Source: Talpa occidentalis
Lineage: Eukaryota; Chordata; Mammalia; Eulipotyphla; Talpidae
NCBI RefSeq assembly: GCF_014898055.3
Contig: NW_023601433.1
Coordinates: 45,813,876 to 45,877,875 of the forward strand
Direction of reading: 5' to 3'
DNA: 64,000 bases
The position numbers were made by a program, and so were the translations under genes. Below are positions 46,105 to 57,344 of this stretch, in pieces. The first letter of the stretch is position 1. The number at the start of each line of letters is the position of its first letter. A model generated the notes under the pieces. It had not been told where the DNA came from. It made no database searches and saw only the letters and a list, made by a program, of their open reading frames with translations.

Positions 46105-47685
46105 CTCACTCAAGATTTTGAGTTGAATTTCTAGAAAAAAGGAAAGGGAAAATGAAGGAAGATGTTTCTGTTCTCAAACCTGGTTCTTTGGACTCCTTAA
46201 AAGTACATTATGCTACAGTGTCCCCTAACAATATGACGATAAGATAACCACTCAATCGAACTGTTCCACCAGGAGTTCTGCTCTATTTCTTGTCAGTTGG
46301 TTAGCAAAAACTATACAGATGGAAAAATTGCACTGATGCCTATGAAAAACTAAAATAAGAGTGGTATTCTTTGTATCTTCCACAAGAAAAAGCAATTGTC
46401 TGGGAATTTACCCCAGTTTATATTTCATGTAGCCACAGGTTGGCAGGGGTCCAGGTTATTTGTACAAGTGTTTCTGTGGCATACTCTACCCCCACAAATG
46501 CCTATTTAAACTAAAATTACAAGGAAATCTTAATGTCTTGATGGCTAGTCTATGTCAATCTAAATAGCCATCATACAATTTAATGAGTTTTTATTGATCA
46601 AAATAAATTATTTATAACACCAAAAGAAAGAGTATTTGTATAGTAATCTAATTTTATTCATCACTATATATTTAAACCTTGTCCATAATAGTGCTTTGTA
46701 TTTATACTCGACCTAGATTTGCTTTTCAAAACGCATTTTTGTGGTTAGTAGTACTCTCTTGATTATGTTCATCTGTTCTCCAAAACGCATTTAAAAATAT
46801 TTTATAATATAATAAGATAAACTTAGGACTTGGCTATACGCTATGGGCAAAAGATATTTTTTCTTGGATATTAATCTCAAATCTTATTTAAATCAGATAG
46901 TTATGTGGAATTTTTTTTTTTTTGCTTGTATGTTTTTCTTCCCCAGTAGAAAAAATGTGACTCCTTTCCTTCCAGAATATACCATAAAAAGTCCCAAGAG
47001 AGTTAGAGAGTAGTTCAACTGAATAGTCTATACTCATGCTTTTTATTTACTAGCCTGTAATGCATTCTGAATGATAAAACATCACTCCAAACATTCCCTC
47101 AGGCTGCTCTCACTAAAGTTACAGACTGATATCCTAATTTCCTGATCTTTATACCCATTGGACTTGGCTGATTTTTACTTTGCTGGAACATTCTTAGGTC
47201 TATGGAAGTACCAGCTTAAATCTTCTCTCTTGTTTAGTTCCTAATTGTACTTTTTTTGGTTGCTGATCTCTGACTCTTCCATGTTTTCCTTTAGGAACAA
47301 TCCATGTGTAGTTCTATAGACTTGATCCTTATTTCTGTCCACTTCTCACTTTTCCAGTTCTCATGAGTGCCTTTACTCACATAGCACTGGATACCATGTA
47401 GATGCTGAAATCTCTTCCTGAGGCCTCTGCAAATATATCTAAAGTCTTACTGAGCAGATTTAAGAGTGTGAATCTTTTGAGTGACACAACCATATGTAAT
47501 TTATCTTTTGTATCTTCAGCATGAAATAGAGTCACACACAGTGAATGTGTATTGCAACATTTTACATGAACATGCAAAATCCTCTTTTCCCCACGAGTCT
47601 AGTCAGCATTAAGTATCACCTACCTAAGCCAGAAGGACCAGTTCCAAAAGTATAATGGCTGTTATGATGCAGTGATGTGCTTCTC
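46105..47685. other. Unique AT-rich stretch
   Basis: No gene is recognised. The end (47340-47580) has weak L2-like character but not enough to call. Confidence 0.45.
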
Positions 47686-47689
47686 AGAC

Positions 47690-48425
47690 TCCCTTACTAA
47701 CTACATCCAATCCATGAACAGATCCACCGTTGGCTCACTATCCTCATTGCTAGTTTTATAGTTGTTTATCTTTTGCAGTAACCTGTTAACTGTTCTCTCT
47801 GCCTCCAGTCCTGACCCACTCCAAAGTATCTCCAAATCAGCTGCTATGGTTGGTGTTTTATTTTTTTTTTTAAGATTTATTTATTTATGCATACAAGAGC
47901 TGGGGTACAGGCCAGAGATGTGGGAAGTGAGAAGATTCACCAGAGACAGAGTAGGGAGCAGAACAGGCAGATCTACTGAAATACACTGCTGAGGGGAGCA
48001 GTGGGTGAGTCAGGAGGGGTCTGCTGTGCCATGTGGGTAGCTCCCTGGCCAGCAGGGGATCGAACTCGTGCAGCAGAGGCTGTGGACTGCTTCATAGTGC
48101 ATTTAACCCCTTGCGGCACCAGGGTGGCCCCCTGGTTGGTGCTTTAAAAAGAAATTTTATAATCCTATTAACTTACTTAAAATCTTTCACTGATTTTCCT
48201 TTGCCAAAAGTACAGAGTTTAAATTTCTTATCCTTCTAAAATTAAGATCTTTCTTTGCACAAAAATTTGACATCTTTACCTCTTCCCTTTATTCTAGGCT
48301 CACTCTCCTTTTATACCTTGCCCCACCAAGTCAATTGTCTTGATGTTATAATACATCATTCCACATCTCTGCTTATGTTGTTTCCTCTACCAAAATGCCC
48401 TTTCTGTGGAGGAATCCCTCTGAAA
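47690..48425 (+). mobile_element. L2 remnant, split by a SINE
   Basis: TCTGCCTCCAGTCCTGACCC and TCCAAAGTATCTCC on the left, and ATCTTTCACTGATTTTCC, CAAAAGTACAGAGTTTAAAT and TGTTTCCTCTACCAAAATGC on the right, are L2 3' region words in the correct order. The SINE at 47859-48131 interrupts it. L2 is an ancient non-LTR element. Confidence 0.7.
47859..48131 (-). mobile_element. tRNA-derived T+ SINE nested in L2, antisense (subfamily B)
   Basis: Tail complement AAGATTTATTTATTTATGCA, AGCTGGGGTACAGGCCAGAG and head complement GGCACCAGGGTGGCCCC. The flanks TGGTTGGTGTTTTA and TGGTTGGTGCTTTA are a 14-bp target-site duplication with one change. Confidence 0.94.
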
Positions 48426-48949
48426 GGAGGAGTGAGGAGGACAGGAGGGAAAAGAAAAAAGGGAGGACTCTATAACTCACATTTAATACTATAGTAAGGG
48501 TGCAGAGAAGATATGTAGATTAATATGTACATTTTGATTCAATATAGATTGCAAGATAAGTTAGCTTAATGAATGAGATAAAGATTTGATACTATTATCA
48601 AGACCAACTGAATTGTGTGGCCACAGCTATGACCCCCAGGGCAGGGTAGTTTGTACCCGATATATAGCTTTCAAGGTTAATGTATTCAACCCTGGAGTCA
48701 AATGACCAATTTTAATCAAATCATAACTCCATTATTTATCATCTTAGCAAGCTTTGTTTTGATGATAAATGTTCTTATTTGTTAAATTAATATATAATGT
48801 ATGACTACTCTTAAAGATAATTTCAAAAAAATAAGCCACCCACAGAATTTTTGTTGTAATATCAATGGCATCTAGTAAAAATTAACAAATATTATAATAA
48901 AATTATTGAAATAAAATAATTACATGTATCATTTCCCATATTCATTTTT
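48426..48949. other. Unique AT-rich stretch
   Basis: No gene or recognised repeat. Confidence 0.4.
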
Positions 48950-49000
48950 TAAAAAGATTTATTTATTTACTTATTCAAGCACTGGGTACAGTCAGAAGTG
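48950..49000 (-). mobile_element. tRNA-derived SINE cut by assembly gap, antisense (subfamily A)
   Basis: Only the tail complement AAAAAGATTTATTTATTTAC and the subfamily-A start AAGCACTGGGTACAGTCAGA remain before the gap. Confidence 0.88.
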
Positions 49001-49100
49001 NNNNNNNNNNNNNNNNNNNNNNNNNNNNNNNNNNNNNNNNNNNNNNNNNNNNNNNNNNNNNNNNNNNNNNNNNNNNNNNNNNNNNNNNNNNNNNNNNNNN
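49001..49100. other. Assembly gap (100 N)
   Basis: Exactly 100 N, the usual placeholder for a gap of unknown size. The flanks are a SINE start on the left and an L1 C-terminal fragment on the right, so repeats probably caused the break. Reading frames crossing it are meaningless. Confidence 0.98.
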
Positions 49101-49245
49101 ATAAGTGATACCATTTGGCATTGTCTTTCTCCTTCTAGATGATTGCACTGAGAATAATCCCTTCCAGCTCCATCCATGTTGCTGCAAATGGCATGGGTTT
49201 TTTTGATTGCTCAGTAGTATTCCACTCTGTATATGTATCACCTCT
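49101..49245 (-). mobile_element. L1 ORF2 C-terminal fragment, antisense, beside the gap
   Basis: ATAAGTGATACCATTTGGCA, CTTCCAGCTCCATCCATGTT and GCTCAGTAGTATTCCACTCT are complements of the ORF2 3' end. The element's 3' UTR should lie inside the gap. Confidence 0.85.
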
Positions 49246-49427
49246 TCCATTCAAGAAACTTAAAAATAGAGAAAATCTCATCATTTTTTATTGTGGTTAG
49301 GACTCATTTGACTTAATCACAAGGTGTTTAGGTACAATAATATCTAAGTTTGACCCAAGAGAACTAAATTAGAAAATTATTTACTCTCAGTTTAAAATGT
49401 TGACCACTCTTCTTTGCGTCTTAAAAA

Positions 49428-49452
49428 TAATTAATTAATTAATTAATTAATA
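49428..49452. repeat. (TTAA)n microsatellite
   Basis: Six consecutive AATT/TTAA units between unique flanks. Confidence 0.85.
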
Positions 49453-49544
49453 ATTCCCCTCAGGTGTGATCTCCATAGAATTTCCTCCACTAATTCCCCC
49501 ATGCACCATCACTACAGTCCCCTGTGCTCCTCCCTCCCTCCAAT

Positions 49545-50130
49545 TGTAACAGGGTGGCCCCAGGAAAGGGGGAGGTTCCCTGCCCCTCCCAAGGGAGGGT
49601 GGAGCTGAGCAGGAAGAGAAGAAGCTGCATGAAGAGATGGAGGAAGGAAGCAGGATGGAGCCAGGAGACCTGGAGGAGGCGCGTGGAGCCTAGAGACAAG
49701 TAAAGAAACTGCGCTTGTCTTTTGGTCGTGGACTGGGTGACACAGATGTGGGTGAGACCTGTGGGGAGGTGACAATGGCAGCCTTTATCTTGATGTTGAT
49801 TTTGCTCTTTTCCTTCCGGGCTTGTCCAGTTGTTTGTGACCCTTTTCTGTGGGTCCCCACTGGAAGATGCTTTAGACTTGTAGCAGGCTTTGGGGCCTTG
49901 TTCTGGGCCAATCCCATATGGATGGACTTTTACCCACGAGGGGATGGGTAACTTTGGGTGCTTCACTTAGAAACTAGACTCTTTGCCTTACCTGTATTGT
50001 TTCCTAGTTTTATTAAAGTTCCTTCCCATTAAAGTCTCCTATGTTTTGTGTTGATGCGACGGATGGCAGAACCCATTTAGAATAGGCAGGTTTGCGGGGC
50101 TTGGGCTGCCCCTCTCCCTGTCCTATAACA
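49545..50130 (+). mobile_element. Probable solo LTR of an endogenous retrovirus (4-bp target-site duplication)
   Basis: A 586-bp GC-richer block begins TGTAACAGG and ends CCTATAACA (inverted TGT...ACA termini). A perfect 4-bp duplication CAAT flanks it (49541-49544 and 50131-50134). An ATTAAA-type polyadenylation signal pair near 50010-50035 supports the plus orientation. No gag, pol or env sequence adjoins, so this is a solo LTR formed by LTR-LTR recombination. A 4-bp duplication is typical of gammaretrovirus-like (class I) ERVs. Open frames inside on either strand lack domains. Confidence 0.78.
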
Positions 50131-50134
50131 CAAT

Positions 50135-52050
50135 CCCTCTCCCTCCTCCTCCCCTGCAGGATGTCTCTGGTTTGTAATTGTCTTTTTTGTTTTGTTTTGT
50201 TGTGTGTTCTTTGTGTCTTAACCTCTATATTAAAAGCATCCAGGCTGTGTATTCTGGTTGTTGCCAACTCAGCCATCATCTCCTTTTACAATCTTCTCCT
50301 TTAAATTGATTATATTTTTACTGGAGAAAATTCAAAGAAATACATGCTCTTTTTCTTTTAGCCTCTGTTATACCTTGACAGCCAAGCTCACAGATAGTCT
50401 TTGAAAATCAAAGAACTTGAATTCACAATACATTTGCTAGTGTAAGTACTATTAACCAAGTATTCAGAGAAGGTCAGTCTATCCTAGCCACCATTTTCTC
50501 CAATGCATACAAATGCTTTCCTTTTAAAATCATAAATCCTCCTCAACAGAACCAAAAATAAAGATTAAAATAAAAACAATGCATCTCATTGCTTTCTCTT
50601 ACATAAGGCACAAACACTTTAAGAGCTTCTGGAAGACTTTACGGCAGCTGCAATAGGAGCTTGGCAGTTGGTTAAGAGGAAACAAATTAAATGAACTTAC
50701 AAGCACAGTAGCCACTAAGCAGAGAACTCTTCCCCTCTGGGAAGAAAATGGAAAGTTGCTTCTTTCTGACTGTGGGTTAATGCTCTTAGCAAATACCTAG
50801 TCTGGGAAACTAGTTCCTTTACCTCACCAAGCTTGCTGGCCTTTCTTCTCCTACCTTCCTAAACAGAGTTACTCCCTCCACTCTCAAAGTGTTTCTTTCT
50901 GACCTTCCTAATTAATTTAATCTAAGCTTCTCTTGAAGGTTGACTCACCTCTGTCCTCCTATAGTTATTCACATATCTGCTTTCCAGCACCTCCCTTCAG
51001 CTCATTATCTTCCCTGTCACTGAAAAAAAATTATAAGCAGCCATATTTTCTAATACTTTAAAGACCCATAAGTTGAAGATAGCATCATTCCACACCAAAC
51101 CAAGGCAAAAATCTAGGATAAAGCCATCCCTTCCCAGGGCTGGTGCTGTTTCCTTGAGGATGCATTGGATCAGAATTGAATGTCTCAATAATTCAACTTC
51201 TCCCGGAGAGAAGTAGCTGGAATCTGACCCACGGACATGCTGAAGGGTGATTCAATAGATGTAAATCCTTTCCCTTCCTTTTGCTCTTCACTGATTTCCC
51301 AAATATGAGCTAAAACGAATGTGGGTAGGCGCTGGAATGTTACCAACAACCATCATTGCAACACAAAAGCTAGTGCAACCTGACATTTCCCTCCCGCCCT
51401 CTTGCTAGCAATGCAAGACTGGTCATGAGCTTCTGTCAGCCCTTTGTCAGCGGCTTCCAGCTGTGGGCTGTGGCACCCTAAACAGCATGGTCTGACAAAA
51501 GACATGACTTTCTCTAGTAAAAGGAAGGAGGAAACTAAGCCAGTTTTGTAGATATTTCAGCCAATTTTTCCTCCCACATCCCACACCCAAGTATTTTGGC
51601 CCATTTTCTATGAAGCATAATGGCTAGAGAAGTCTATGAAGTGTGACCAAATTACTTGAAAAAAACAAAACAGGGTTTTATACAATAAATCCTCACTTGA
51701 AAGGTCACTTTCACTTTTCAGTTGAGTAGTCATCTTCCCAGGGTTCGCTTAGATCAGTTTACCAACTACCACCTGTAAACCACCCCCCCCATAACCTGGA
51801 AACAAATAATTCTCTGTCATCTTTCTATTCTAAGAATCACATTGGTTCCCTGATAACTATTTTCCTGCCTCTCTTCTCCCATCCTCATCCTTTTTTGGTA
51901 ACCAATGTATATCATTTTATCTACTTAACATTCTTTCTTATATTTCACACCTTTTCTCTAAGATGCATCTTTAAGAAATTTCTTTGGTCCAGGAATGGCA
52001 AACTCAGTTTTTATTTCCTGTCTTCATTTTGCCCTTGTTTTTGAACAATT
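50135..52050. other. Unique stretch, possible conserved non-coding DNA
   Basis: No mobile element is recognised in 1.9 kb. The part at about 51290-51530 is balanced in composition and contains GCCCTTTGTCAGCGGCTTCC and an E-box-rich CAGCTGTGGG segment. A (T)n(GTTTT)n tract lies near 50180-50200. Regulatory potential is inference only. Confidence 0.35.
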
Positions 52051-52054
52051 TATT

Positions 52055-52616
52055 TATTGTATAGAATTGAAGTTGACTTATTTTCCTTGAGAACATTAAA
52101 GACATAAATCCATTGTTTTCTGGGTTTCATTGTAATTGTTGTGACGTTATTAAGACAGCAGGTATTAGTTTATCACCCCTTTGAAGACAATGCTTTTTCT
52201 TTTCTGGCTGCTTTTAAGGCCATATTTGTCTTGCAATTGTGCACTTTTATGAAAATGATTAAGATTGAATTTCTTTTAATTTGGCATGCCTAGAATTAAT
52301 TGAGCTGTTTGAGTCTGAGGACTGGTGTCTTTTATCAGTTCTGGAAAATCCTTGATATTATTTGTATAAATGTTTTTGTTATCTTGTCTCCCTTCTCTCC
52401 TTCTGGAACTCTGATTTGATGTATGTTAGACCTTCTCAGTCTGTCCTCCACGTCTTTAGCTGTCCATGTTTTATATCTTGGGTTTTTTTGTATTGCATTT
52501 TGGTTAATTTACTCTGTCTTCCATCATACCAATTTCCTCTTCATCTGATTATAATATATTTTAATACACAGCTACTACATTTTAGCTTTCAATAATGGAA
52601 CATTCTAGAAATTTTT
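52055..52616 (-). mobile_element. Old L1 5' region (ORF1-side), antisense
   Basis: TTTTATCAGTTCTGGAAAAT, CCTTCTGGAACTCTGATTTG, GTATGTTAGACCTTCTCAGT and GTCCTCCACGTCTTTAGCTG are recognisable complements of an old L1 or HAL1 ORF1-side region. No frame is intact. Confidence 0.72.
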
Positions 52617-52828
52617 ATTTTATTTTATTTTATTTTAAGGATTTCTTTATTTATGCATACAAGGACTAGGATAAAGGCCAGAGGTGCAGGGGGGCAGTGT
52701 GAGAGGATTCACCAGAGACAGAGTGGGGCACAAAACAGGCAGATTAACTGAAATACACTGCTGAGGGGAGCAGCAGGCAGAGTACACACACATACACACA
52801 CATACACTTGCGTCACCAGGGAGGTCCC
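52617..52828 (-). mobile_element. tRNA-derived SINE with internal deletion filled by (CA)n, antisense
   Basis: Tail complement (TTTTA)n then TTTATTTATGCATACAAGGA, TACACTGCTGAGGGGAGCAG, then ACACACACATACACACACAT replaces most of the tRNA-related part. The element ends with GCGTCACCAGGGAGGTCCC. CTAGAAATTT flanks both sides as a target-site duplication. The Pol III A and B boxes are lost, so the copy is inactive. Confidence 0.9.
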
Positions 52829-55195
52829 CTAGAAATTTATTTTAGACCTGCTGAGTTTTCTAAATTTTCCCTCCATTCTCTACATTCATTTTAAAGACTC
52901 TTTGCATTGAGACAAATGTGGTTATTTTAGCATTTTTATATAGTTTGCATATAATAGTTCTAATATATTAAGTCATCATTCACCTGTTTCTCAGTTCTCA
53001 CTTATGGTGCATGTGTATTCATTATTATAAACTGTTAAGTTATAGTGAAAATCCTTGGAGAGTTAGAATGAAGGTGTTTTCTTCAAGTGGGGTTTGCATT
53101 TACTTTGCCAGATGCCAAGGGACTTTATTAGTCTTAAAACACAATACATTAAATTCATAGCTTGAAGGTTTAGGAATAATACATATGCTATGATTTTGGG
53201 TTACAAATACATAAGAAAGATTGCTTGCAAGATAAATCTTATCAGGAAGTGTGTGTGTGTATGTGTGTGTGTATGTGTACTTTGCTATGCCAAGGATTCT
53301 TTCCTTCTAGTCTTTGGGAGTAGAGATAAGGGCTGTGTGGGAAAATGTAGGTTCTCTCTTACCCTAATTGTATAGCACTCTGTGTTCTCAGTTTTATTGG
53401 AGGAGATTTTTCTATTAAGTTCCAGCTTTGGAAAGCAATTTAGTGCACTTTATTTCAGTCTCACCTTCGTTTTCCTTTTTCTTGGTTGGTGTCTATCCAC
53501 GCAGGACTGTCCTCTCTATTGAAATTAGATAAATCACCACACGGCAAAGGATAGGATCTGGCTTCCTGGTTGGCCTCAGAAAGGCCAGATGATGCAATTC
53601 AGATGTGTAGGATGTTAATTTCTGGTGGAACAAACCTTCACCAGCGGGAAATGAGAGATGGGAGAACTCTACACAGGTAAGTTCCCCTTCCTTCTCTCTT
53701 ACCCACCTTGTGGGTCATTCTTTCCAGGCCTTCTCGAGAAGTGCACATGCTGGTTAAACACACCTATTGAGTTGCAGCTGTGGCTGTCTCTAGGTGGTCA
53801 CGAGGCAGTAACTGTCACGAGACTTGGCCCTACATCTCTGGGCATCACTTCCTGCCTTGCATTTCTCACTTGCACTGTTCTGGGCTTGCTCTGCCCAACT
53901 TGTCTTTATGCTGCCCCTGGCTGTTTCCTAGATGACCGTATCTGAGACAACTTCCTTGATGGTGAAGCTCTGAGCTTTAAATTCTGCCCCCCCCAAACAC
54001 TGTGAGGGCATAAAATTAAGCCTGGGGTTCACCTGGGTTGGTAAATTACCTCGGGGGGCTGGGGGAAATGTGTCTTTGATGCTCTGCTTATCTTATTTTC
54101 TCTTAAAGTTTAGCTTGGTCATTCCTTATTATCTTGTCAAATCTTTGATACCTTTTAAGAAAACTGCTTATAACTACCTAGCATTTTTGAATTCTTACTG
54201 TAGGATGATTTTTGGATCTGGACAACTTATCTCAGACCAGATGGTCCTTCAGAGGACACAAGGCAGGAGGATTTATGGGATTGTCAATCAATCATCACAC
54301 TGTTGAGTTCAAACAGAATGAACTTACTGAACTTTTTTTTTTTTAAGATTTATGCAGTCTGGGATGCTATGTGGGCTTCTCATCCTATTGGCTTCATCAC
54401 CTCCACTAGAGTATGCACAAATCTCAAAAGTAGAAGTCTTTAGGGCTCATTGTTGGGGGCTTCAGGGGGAGGGAAAGGAGTTGTGCCTGACCTGAAGAAG
54501 TTGCCTATGGCAATGTCAGCTTCCACAGAGCAATAAACAGAGTAAAACAAGTAACATAGCACAGCAAAATCCTTTCCAAAAATATGTAAAAATATTAGAA
54601 ATTATAGTCACTCTTCTATCTGTAAGTCATTAATATTCTATTTGTAAGTCATTAATATTCAATGACTAGCCCAAGTAGGGAGTGATGAACTTTTAGGGGT
54701 AGAGGAGAAATTCCCTCCTAGCTCTGAGTGTTCTTCTTGGGCTGCTTGCCATCAAAGCAGCCTCAGAGAGATTAGTAGGAGGAAAGGACCAACTTAATTA
54801 TTTATATATGAGAATCTACAGGGAGAATGGAGAGTCCAATTTCAGTGAGGGAAACGAGAGGTTGTATCTTGAAGTAAGAAATGAGATAGGGGCCTGAAGA
54901 TTCAAGGAAAGAGAAGGGGACTCCCATCATGAGGAGAGGGTGGCCATAGGATGAACACCAGATGCTTTGTACTTACATGTTTGCCCAGCCATATATATAC
55001 ATATGTTTCTTCAATAGGTAATATCTGGAAGTAACCCTAATTCTTGGTAATACCTCCAATTTTCATTATTCTAGGTACTTAAGGGAGTGGTAAAATTTCT
55101 CCCGAACCTCTAGGGCCTCAATTAACCTCACTCAAAATAAAGCACATGCCAAAGTGGGGAGGCCTTGGGGAGGCCTGTTCTAAGCACCTTCAGAG
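52829..55195. other. Unique stretch
   Basis: No gene is recognised in 2.4 kb. It holds a (GT)n tract (53249-53279), a poly(T) at about 54335-54345 that may be the end of a lost element, and a 21-bp-scale tandem duplication (TNTGTAAGTCATTAATATTC) at about 54617-54662. An open frame of 95 codons at 53658-53945 has no recognised domain. Confidence 0.45.
53249..53279. repeat. (GT)n microsatellite
   Basis: GTGTGTGTGTATGTGTGTGTGTATGTGT, interrupted twice by AT. Confidence 0.93.
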
Positions 55196-55199
55196 TCAT

Positions 55200-55760
55200 C
55201 TTCAACTATTTTGTTATCCTTATAACACATGTCAATCAGGCACCAATTCTGTTGTTCTCCCTCCTAAATACGTTGGGACTTCACATTCCCATATCTGCTA
55301 CCACTGCTCTGGTTCTAATATGGGTTCTTGTTATTTCATGGAGGATTGTTAAAAATATTTCTGATTTGAAAGAAAAAGAAAAATACCGGATGGTCTCACT
55401 CATAGCAGGAATCTAGAAAACTTAAATAAGGGACCAGGAAAATGAATAACTATAAGAAAGTGAAAATCAAAATCAACAAAAAACTATGAACCAGAGACAC
55501 TCTATGGGGGGTGGGGGGTGGGGAGGGGAGGGATTGGGATCAAAATAAGGGGGTTGTAATTCTATGGGGAATATAAAAATAAAATTTAAAGAAAAAAAGA
55601 AAAAAAAGTATTTCTGATTTGGTTCCCTCCTCCATCTCACTTCCTACCAATGTGTCTTCCACTCTACCACCTGAGGGATAGTTCCTAGCAGAAATGCAAG
55701 CTATGTTTCTCACGCTTAAAACACTTTACCTACAACCCCTTAGATCCTACCTCCAGCTAC
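55200..55760 (+). mobile_element. Possible L2 remnant, split by a short L1
   Basis: The left part (CCATATCTGCTACCACTGCT) and right part (CCTCCATCTCACTTCCTACC, CGCTTAAAACACTTTACCTA) resemble L2 3' region words in order, with the L1 at 55369-55608 between them. Divergence is high. Confidence 0.45.
55369..55608 (+). mobile_element. Young, severely 5'-truncated L1 (lineage A 3' end)
   Basis: It starts at AAAGAAAAAGAAAAATACCG (last codons of ORF2, ending LIAGI), then a 3' UTR with the G-rich tract at 55506-55542, the lineage-A end GGGGAATATAAAAATAAAAT and an A-rich tail. A 13-bp perfect target-site duplication, TATTTCTGATTTG, flanks it (55356-55368 and 55609-55621). The last ORF2 codons fuse in frame to an upstream host ORF (55165-55416) by chance. 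Confidence 0.95.
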
Positions 55761-56483
55761 TGTTTCCGTTCTCAGTCAATTTCCCACCACATCCCATATT
55801 CTGGACAAACCTGATCACTTGCAAGCTGTTAAGCACACCTGTAGGTGTCAGCTTGTGTGAGATACTGTCTTTAAGTCTGGCATTTAAAGACTCAGAGAGA
55901 CAGGAGTGGTTATAGTAAAAGAGGAGAGGGTCAGGGTAGATGAGGAATCAAAGATATAAGGCAGATTTTTCAAGACATGTTTCCTAAGCCTAACTAGCTT
56001 TTTCTTGTGACCTGTGTGGCTACAAAACCAGTAAAGCCAGTCAAGGCTTAGAGAGAGCAGATCTGAGGTATAAGCCTTTGATCTAAGCAGCAACACGTGA
56101 TTTCTCAAATGTTACCCTATTAAAATAGCCACACAAAATAAATGAAACTATAATGATCGATACCAATACACGAATATGAGATAAAGGTGGTTTTGGAGAA
56201 ACTATGTTTACTTACCAAACTTTTCCTTAGATTAATTATTAATTACCTAAAATCTGAATTAATTTCCATCTTTTTTTTGCTTTATATTTAAAATAGTCAC
56301 TTTGTTACTTATTCTTTCTGGGCTAGATGGACATCTTACCTTTCAGCTTACCTCCCTCTCCTCTCCTAGCTCATTCATATATGACACTTTCTCCGTGGGT
56401 GGTTTTAGCTGCGACCACTTGCTCACTGACTGCCTGTGCAGGGAGGCCTCCCAAACCTTCTCTGGTGCTTTCAAAATATCCAC
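55761..56483. other. Unique stretch
   Basis: No gene or recognised repeat. Confidence 0.4.
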
Positions 56484-56498
56484 CAGTGATGTACTTTT

Positions 56499-56764
56499 TT
56501 TTCCTTCCCCCCCTCCTTTTTTTTTAAAGATTTATTTATACAAGCACTGGATATAGTCAGAAGCGCGGGAGGGTGAGAGAATTCACCAGAGCCAGAGCGG
56601 AGTACAGAACAGGCAGACTGAAGAAGTACACTGCTGAGGGGAGCAGCGGGCGTGAGGAGGGGTCTGGGCCATGCAGGACCCTCGCCGGTGGCTGGGGATC
56701 GAACCAGAGGCTGTGGGCAGCTTTGCAGCCCTGCACTCAACTGCTGCGCCACCAGGGGAGGCCC
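56499..56764 (-). mobile_element. tRNA-derived T+ SINE, antisense (subfamily A)
   Basis: A pyrimidine-rich tail complement (TTTCCTTCCCCCCCTCC then T8), AAAGATTTATTTATACAAGC, CACTGGATATAGTCAGAAGC and head complement CGCCACCAGGGGAGGCCC. A 15-bp target-site duplication, AGTGATGTACTTTTT, flanks it (56484-56498 and 56765-56779, one change). A short deletion is present in the B-box region. Confidence 0.94.
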
Positions 56765-56779
56765 AGTGACGTACTTTTT

Positions 56780-57224
56780 GACTAGGTATATCATAGCCAA
56801 TAAACAGGTACTTACATGAAGCTGTTTCCTCTGTATCACTTCAGATATCAGATCAGACATGACTTTCCTTTACTCCTCCATGTTCCTCACCTCCCACTTC
56901 CTTTCAGACACAGATTCACCATATCACAGAATTATTTTCTCCCTCCCATGTCTAAGGTTTTCCCATTTGAGGATTTGGAATTAAGCAAACTCAAATAATA
57001 CCTTGTTGTTGGTGTACTCTTGTACCTGCTTTGAAAATACCAATGAAGTTCATGTTCTATTTTTAATGTTTGTATTTTGTGTTTTAACATTATTATGAAA
57101 ATAAAGTGTTGCTGTTTGGATTAGGTCTCACTCCATCCATTTCTCTTTCCTTATGATGCATCCTTTAGTTCTGGCAATCATGATTTGTATCATGAATTAC
57201 TGCACCAGGTTTTAATACATCTTG
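56780..57224. other. Unique stretch
   Basis: No gene or recognised repeat. Confidence 0.4.
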
Positions 57225-57320
57225 AATTCCCTTGTTTTTGCTCCTCTTCATTCTACTCTTTGCTATGATGCCAGAATGATCATTTGAAAACAAACTTATG
57301 GCCATGTCCTTCCCATTTCA
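57225..57320 (+). mobile_element. L2 remnant
   Basis: CTCCTCTTCATTCTACTCTT, ATGCCAGAATGATCATTTGA and CATGTCCTTCCCATTTCACT follow the L2 3' region order. It is short and diverged. Confidence 0.55.
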
Positions 57321-57344
57321 CTGTTGTTATCCCAACCACAAGAA

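Noticed and set aside
48924..49250. Open frames across the N run
   Set aside because: The N bases translate to X and remove stops artificially.
49490..49966. A 158-codon minus-strand open frame
   Set aside because: It lies mostly inside the GC-richer solo LTR, antisense to its polyadenylation signals, has no recognised domain and crosses the LTR boundary.
53658..53945. A 95-codon frame as a small secreted or membrane protein
   Set aside because: Cysteine- and leucine-rich but with no signal-peptide-plus-domain pattern or splice context. Frames of this length are expected by chance in 64 kb.
55165..55416. An 83-codon frame ending in an L1-like C-terminus as a fusion gene
   Set aside because: The fusion arises by chance where a short L1 insertion joins a host frame. 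There is no splice, promoter or domain support upstream.
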